Source of the DNA: Paenibacillus foliorum
GTDB taxonomy: Bacteria > Bacillota > Bacilli > Paenibacillales > NBRC-103111
Direction: 5' to 3'
DNA: 64,000 nucleotides
NCBI RefSeq assembly: GCF_013141765.1
Contig: NZ_WHOD01000022.1
Coordinates: forward strand, 62,001 to 126,000
Part shown: positions 60,128 to 64,000 of the stretch, piece after piece
How the letters are laid out: each line of letters begins with the position of its first letter
How positions within the stretch are numbered: position 1 is the first letter of the stretch
Notes under the pieces: model-generated
What the model saw: the letters and a program-made list of their open reading frames with translations, nothing else
Told to the model about the DNA's origin: nothing
Database searches by the model: none
Translations under genes and position numbers: made by a program

Positions 60128-61886
60128 GGTCATTTCCCCCATTATCGTCATGCTCGAGTCTTGGAATCCGCAAGGTCACCTGTGTCCCGCTGCCTCCAGA
60201 GACAGGCTCAATCGTAATACCAAAAGGACTTCCGAAATACGCCTCGATCCTCTCCCGGACATTTCTTATGCCGTAGCCGCCTGTTGATCTGCGCGGCTGG
60301 CGATTCCAATCCGGCTTCAAGCCAACTCCGTCATCAATAATTCGAATATAAAGCCCCAGAGCATCCTGTTCGATACTTATCCTAATGCAGCCATATTCCC
60401 TGCGATGAAATCCATGAACGACAGCATTTTCTACAAAAGGCTGCAGCGTAAGCTTGGGAATATACAAAGTCTTTAAGGTCTCGTCTACTGTAGTTATGCT
60501 GTACAATAAACCATCTCCCCAGCGCAGCTGCTGGATTTGCAAATAGCATTCCGTGTGCTCCAGTTCCTGCTCCAGAGTGATCAAGCTCTCCCCATTCGAG
60601 AGTCCTATTCGAAACATACGACCCATCAGCTCCAGCACCTCACTCATCCGTTCATGCCCTGCATCAATCGCCATCCAATTGAGCTGGTCGAGCGTGTTGT
60701 ACAGAAAGTGCGGGTTAATCATGGCCTGCAACGCTCTTATTTCAGCCTTCCGCTGTCTTTGATGCTCATGATTCAAGCTGCGGTATAAATCCTCAATCCT
60801 CTCCATTAGCCGGCGGTAACCGTTAAACATAGAACCGAATTCATTGTTATAATCATTAGGCAGATTCACTTGCTTCAGCTCTATCGGAAATTTCCCCATT
60901 GCCTGCAACAGCTGACGAATCGGCTTTGTAAAGCTGCGTGAGAGATACAACGTAAATAATACCGCTACCAAAACTGAAGCAAGTCCAATCCAGAAAATCG
61001 TCATAGCCAGCTTAAGGCTGCCTGCAGCTATGACTTGCCATGGAGTGACCTCCGTCATAATCCAGCCTTCATTAAATGATTTGGCCCATACAATTAAGTA
61101 ATCTTCAACTGCGGCGCTTTCACTGCGTTTCTTATGCATATATCCGGTTCCTGATTGAGCCACATTAAGCATCTCGGGCAGCTTCAGTTCTGTGTATAAA
61201 GAATTATGAGTACCCATAATCAGCCTGCCACCGGAATCAAGCAAGTAGCGGTGAGCCGTCTGCTTCTCACCAAGCATCATGGTATACAGCACCTTGGCTT
61301 TTACATTAAGCAGCAGCACTCCTTGGTATTCCAATGTGCTGGAATAGATCTTTCGAGCAAATGTGACCACATTCTGTGTACCTTGAGTCGTCTCGATAGA
61401 ACGTTCGCCAAGCCAAGTGAAATCAGATTTCTCTACCTGCAAATACCAAGGCTCGGTAAGCAGGTCTACATGTTTCACGAAGCTGACATATTCCTTGGGA
61501 TCAGAAAATGTAGGATTATTTACATAAATCGTCATCGACTGCAAGCTGGGAGTACTGTTAATCAGCTCATTCATCACTTTTTGCAGCTCGGTTTGCTCTT
61601 TTTGCTTCGTGTAGAAGTCGCTTTCCGGAACAAGCAAATAATGCTGCAGCTCCGTATTCCGAGAAATAACCAATGACAGCTGCTCCACAGTGCGCATTTG
61701 CAGCATCATCTGCTTATTCAGCTCACTCATCAGCTCCTGCTGATATAAGGACGTATTTTCCGCCAGCTCTTTAGAGGAGACTGTGTAGCTTACCCAACAA
61801 ACGATAGCCAATAGTAAAATAAAAAAAACGGTGAGGCTGCCCGACAAGATGTAGTCGATTCGGTACTTTTTGATAGGGTTTATCAG
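60105..61886 (-). CDS. Two-component sensor histidine kinase (YesM family); possible CTG start
   Basis: This kinase of about 593 residues has an N-terminal helix (LSGSLTVFFILLLAIVCW), an extracellular sensor domain (about 40-290), a second helix (MTIFWIGLASVLVAVLF), a HAMP domain, the His-kinase motif INPHFLYNTLDQLNWM and ATPase boxes PFVENAVVHGF and GGYGIRNVRERIEAYFG. The strong RBS AAGGAGG is followed eight nt later by CTG at 61886; GTG frames upstream lie in the RBS (61895) or in the preceding terminator (61916). CTG is therefore the best start, though rare. It pairs with the response regulator. Confidence 0.9.
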   Translation of the reverse strand: MINPIKKYRIDYILSGSLTVFFILLLAIVCWVSYTVSSKELAENTSLYQQELMSELNKQMMLQMRTVEQLSLVISRNTELQHYLLVPESDFYTKQKEQTELQKVMNELINSTPSLQSMTIYVNNPTFSDPKEYVSFVKHVDLLTEPWYLQVEKSDFTWLGERSIETTQGTQNVVTFARKIYSSTLEYQGVLLLNVKAKVLYTMMLGEKQTAHRYLLDSGGRLIMGTHNSLYTELKLPEMLNVAQSGTGYMHKKRSESAAVEDYLIVWAKSFNEGWIMTEVTPWQVIAAGSLKLAMTIFWIGLASVLVAVLFTLYLSRSFTKPIRQLLQAMGKFPIELKQVNLPNDYNNEFGSMFNGYRRLMERIEDLYRSLNHEHQRQRKAEIRALQAMINPHFLYNTLDQLNWMAIDAGHERMSEVLELMGRMFRIGLSNGESLITLEQELEHTECYLQIQQLRWGDGLLYSITTVDETLKTLYIPKLTLQPFVENAVVHGFHRREYGCIRISIEQDALGLYIRIIDDGVGLKPDWNRQPRRSTGGYGIRNVRERIEAYFGSPFGITIEPVSGGSGTQVTLRIPRLEHDDNGGNDHVEDSHH

Positions 61887-61905
61887 AGCGGGCACCTCCT
61901 TGAGA

Positions 61906-61950
61906 CAAAAAGCCACGTTGTCGGGATTTAGACCCTCTACGCGGCTTTTC
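61906..61950 (-). terminator. Intrinsic terminator between the permeases and the sensor kinase
   Basis: On the minus strand AAAAGCCGCGT pairs with ACGTGGCTTTT and runs into TTTTT. It would reduce readthrough of kinase and regulator from the permease promoter. Confidence 0.8.
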
Positions 61951-61969
61951 GCCTTTTAATTCTCTTAGT

Positions 61970-62806
61970 TTAGCCCTTTAATCCAGTTGTGGCAATCCCC
62001 TCAACGAAATGACGCTGTGCGACAAAAAAGACAAGGATTTGCGGCGAGATGGATAATAGGGACATCGCTAATAGCTGACCCCAAGCGGTTGCCGACTGTG
62101 TATCTACGAACATACGAAGGGCAAGCGGAATCGTATACATATCAACCGAGTTAAGATAAATCAAGGGACCAAAGTAGTCCTCCCAGCCATATAGAAACGA
62201 GAAGATCATCACCGTTACTAAAGCAGGCTTGGTCAGCGGCATAATGATTCGCCAGTAAATGCCGAACCAGCTGCAGCCGTCCATTTTGGCGGACTCATCC
62301 AGCTCTCTCGGTAGTCCGCGAATAAATTGCACCAGCAGGAAAATGAAGAAGGCATTACCCATAGCGCTAGGAACAATGAATGGCAAATACGTGTTCACCC
62401 AGTTGAACGAGTGAAACATTGAATATTGAGGGATCAAGGTCACTTGTCCCGGCAGCATGATCGTTAATAGCAGCAGAGAAAACCACAGCTTTTTATAAGG
62501 AAACTCCAGACGCCCGAAGCCAAACGCAACCAAGCTGCTGGAAAGAACCGTCAGCAATGTCGTCGTGATATTCAGCTTGAAGCTGTTCAAGTAAAAATAA
62601 GTGAATGTATACTTCGGCAGCGCATTCCAGCCCTGCGTATAGTTTTCCCACATCCAAACACTAGGAAATAAAGTGGGCAGTGCAAGCTCAGGATTTGATT
62701 TAAATGAAGCCCCTATCCACCACATAACCGGATAAAACATGAGCAGGCTAAGTGCCAGTAAAATCAAATGTGTCCATAATCGACTTCTTCGTATACTCAA
62801 TCTCAT
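61970..62806 (-). CDS. Sugar ABC transporter permease (MalG type)
   Basis: This 278-residue permease has six helices and the EAA loop ELDESAKMDGCSWFGIYWRIIMPL. It overlaps the preceding permease by 4 nt (ATGA). C-terminal VEGIATTGLKG is typical of MalG-type proteins. RBS AGGTGA. It forms a heterodimer with the MalF-type permease. Confidence 0.95.
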   Translation of the reverse strand: MRLSIRRSRLWTHLILLALSLLMFYPVMWWIGASFKSNPELALPTLFPSVWMWENYTQGWNALPKYTFTYFYLNSFKLNITTTLLTVLSSSLVAFGFGRLEFPYKKLWFSLLLLTIMLPGQVTLIPQYSMFHSFNWVNTYLPFIVPSAMGNAFFIFLLVQFIRGLPRELDESAKMDGCSWFGIYWRIIMPLTKPALVTVMIFSFLYGWEDYFGPLIYLNSVDMYTIPLALRMFVDTQSATAWGQLLAMSLLSISPQILVFFVAQRHFVEGIATTGLKG

Positions 62807-63762
62807 TTCTTATCACCTGCCTCAGTCTCATAAAATACCCAATATTTCGAAGCAATAAAGTTAATTGAGGTTGCTATACCGATAATGATCAGCAGCACCC
62901 AAGCCAATGCTGAAGCATAGCCCATATGGAATGAGGTGAATGCCTTCTGGTATAAATAAAGCGCATACACTTCGGTTGAGTTAAGGGGCCCCCCGTTGGT
63001 AATAATGAAAGCTGAGGTAAACATTTGGAAGGCTTGGATGACTCCCATAATAACATTGAACAAAATCACAGGAGATAACATAGGAAGCGTGATATTGAAA
63101 AACTGCCTTAGCTTGGACGCGCCATCAACGGATGAAGCTTCATAAAGCTCATTCGGAATTTGCTTTAACCCTGCCAGGAATATAATCATCGCCGATCCAA
63201 ACTGCCAGCATCTCAGCAGGATAAGCGTACCAAGTGAGGTTTCGGGAGTTCCAATCCAGTTTTTCGCATCAATTCCGAATAGAGGAACAATATGATTGAT
63301 AAACCCATCGATGCCAAAAATATTTTTCCAAAGGATTGCAACAGCTATACTGCCGCCTATAAGGGAAGGAAGATATATCAACGTACGGTAGAATGAAATG
63401 CCGCGAATTTTGCGATTCATCAGCATGGCTACCATAAGGGCTACAAACAGCTTGGCAGGAACGGAAAATAAAACATAAGCAAAGGTCACTTTGAGCGAAT
63501 TATAAAAGAACCGATCCTTTGACATTTCTTTATAATTATCGAGGCCTATCCACTTGGCAGGCTCCAGCAGCGAGAAATCGGTGAACGAGTAGTACAAGGA
63601 CTGAAGCATTGGCCATAAAGTGAGAAATAGAAATCCAATCAACCATGGGGAAATGAACAAGTACCCGGCTAAGGCTGCTTGGTTGTGATTTTTCAATTTG
63701 GATTTAGGAGCAGTATGTGGACGGCTTTTGGCAGCCACAGTGTCTTGGCTAAGGGTGCTCAT
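62803..63762 (-). CDS. Sugar ABC transporter permease (MalF type)
   Basis: This 319-residue permease has a basic N-terminus, six helices (LAGYLFISPWLIGFLFLTLW first) and the EAA loop NELYEASSVDGASKLRQFFNITLP. It is the first gene of the sugar ABC operon. RBS AGGTGG. The promoter at 63815-63843 has the 33-bp box upstream. No ATPase gene is nearby, so a shared MsmX-type ATPase is likely. Confidence 0.95.
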   Translation of the reverse strand: MSTLSQDTVAAKSRPHTAPKSKLKNHNQAALAGYLFISPWLIGFLFLTLWPMLQSLYYSFTDFSLLEPAKWIGLDNYKEMSKDRFFYNSLKVTFAYVLFSVPAKLFVALMVAMLMNRKIRGISFYRTLIYLPSLIGGSIAVAILWKNIFGIDGFINHIVPLFGIDAKNWIGTPETSLGTLILLRCWQFGSAMIIFLAGLKQIPNELYEASSVDGASKLRQFFNITLPMLSPVILFNVIMGVIQAFQMFTSAFIITNGGPLNSTEVYALYLYQKAFTSFHMGYASALAWVLLIIIGIATSINFIASKYWVFYETEAGDKK

Positions 63763-63814
63763 GTTAGACCCACCTCTATTCTATGTTATTTGACAGCACT
63801 TGTTTGTTACTTTT

Positions 63815-63843
63815 AGTATAGAGGGGACTCATGTAGGCTTGTA
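63815..63843 (-). promoter_or_regulatory. Putative activator-dependent promoter of the sugar permease operon
   Basis: On the minus strand -35 TACAAG (63843-63838) is poor, then 17 bp and -10 TATACT (63820-63815). The 33-bp box ends 4 bp upstream of the -35. Confidence 0.6.
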
Positions 63844-63847
63844 GCAG

Positions 63848-63880
63848 AGAGATGAACAATTTCTTTCAATATTTTACGAA
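63848..63880 (-). promoter_or_regulatory. 33-bp conserved box, copy 2 (probable response-regulator site)
   Basis: It matches 58469-58501 at 30 of 33 bases and has the same distance to its -35 region. Confidence 0.7.
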
Positions 63881-63987
63881 ATGCGCAGATTGGGTAAGAG
63901 GATTGTGTAGCATTTTTAAAATTTTCGCCACTATTTACTAACCATTACGTATGCACTCCTACAAATATAAAAGTGAAGGTGATTTAA

Positions 63988-64000
63988 ATGAATGATATTG
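63988..64000 (+). CDS. Possible start of a gene continuing beyond the window
   Basis: An ATG with GAAGGTGA about 6 nt upstream begins MNDI before the window ends. It is divergent from the sugar permease operon. Too little is visible to identify a product. Confidence 0.4.

Noticed and set aside
1-64000. CRISPR arrays, transposases, prophage, tRNA or rRNA genes
   Set aside because: No direct-repeat/spacer array, recombinase motif, cloverleaf or ribosomal sequence was recognised in reading the window.

Overview
The window looks like a chromosomal stretch of a spore-forming Firmicute of the Paenibacillaceae (Paenibacillus-like). The pointers are a DnaB/DnaI primosome pair, Sda with DnaA boxes in its promoter, coproheme decarboxylase HemQ, Bacillus-type sdhCAB, the YutJ/YuzB/YutI block, a YdjO-like zinc-ribbon protein, a YppC-type DUF2515 protein, copper-amine-oxidase-type 'stalk' domain proteins, and a YesM/YesN-type two-component system inside a sugar ABC locus. 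Ribosome-binding sites are strong and intrinsic terminators are abundant. No rRNA, tRNA, CRISPR array, transposase or phage gene was seen.

Layout. 1-7.0 kb: a sulfonate/taurine-type ABC transporter (ferredoxin, ATPase, two permeases, lipoprotein) flanked by two paralogous AprA-like flavoproteins; one is cut by the window start. Both divergent leaders carry an intrinsic terminator. 7.2-16.2 kb: accessory genes, namely a PQQ-repeat protein, an esterase, a von Willebrand A/stalk-domain surface protein, a cation diffusion facilitator, and a LacI plus GH88 unsaturated-uronyl hydrolase pair. 16.8-24.6 kb: succinate dehydrogenase, a LysR regulator, a CPA1 antiporter, and KtrAB potassium uptake behind a c-di-AMP (ydaO-type) riboswitch. 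25-34.7 kb: CPBP protease, uvrC, trxA, dnaB-dnaI, small conserved proteins and hemQ. 34.8-44.4 kb: RDD protein, SppA, a YtrA-type GntR/ABC operon, NDH-2 with a Rex-like site, ferredoxin-NADP reductase, sda, a short heme-copper-oxidase-like protein, an orphan sporulation-type kinase and an IscA-type protein. 44.7-56.9 kb: mqnE (futalosine menaquinone pathway), NDH-2-like YutJ, YuzB, Nfu/YutI, SDR, HEPN protein, ctaA, SPFH/Arc pair, stalk lipoprotein, DUF2515, YdjO, HAD phosphatase. 57-63.8 kb: sugar ABC locus with its own sensor kinase and AraC-type response regulator.

How they work together. Several neighbours serve aerobic respiration and its cofactors: SdhCAB, NDH-2, the menaquinone enzyme MqnE, heme A synthase, HemQ and Fe-S carriers. 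KtrAB plus the antiporter form an ion-homeostasis unit under c-di-AMP control. The terminal locus is a self-contained sensing and uptake module: a conserved 33-bp box sits just upstream of the -35 region of both the permease and the binding-protein promoters.

The least-explained items are four. (i) The AprA/AprB-like redox plus sulfonate-type transporter cluster with leader terminators. (ii) A 182-nt intergenic element present twice (16481-16662 and 30049-30230) with identical spacing of its inverted repeats. (iii) The six-unit 21-bp repeat at 12631-12756. (iv) The 33-bp box of the sugar locus. All assignments were made by reading the sequence; no database search was run.
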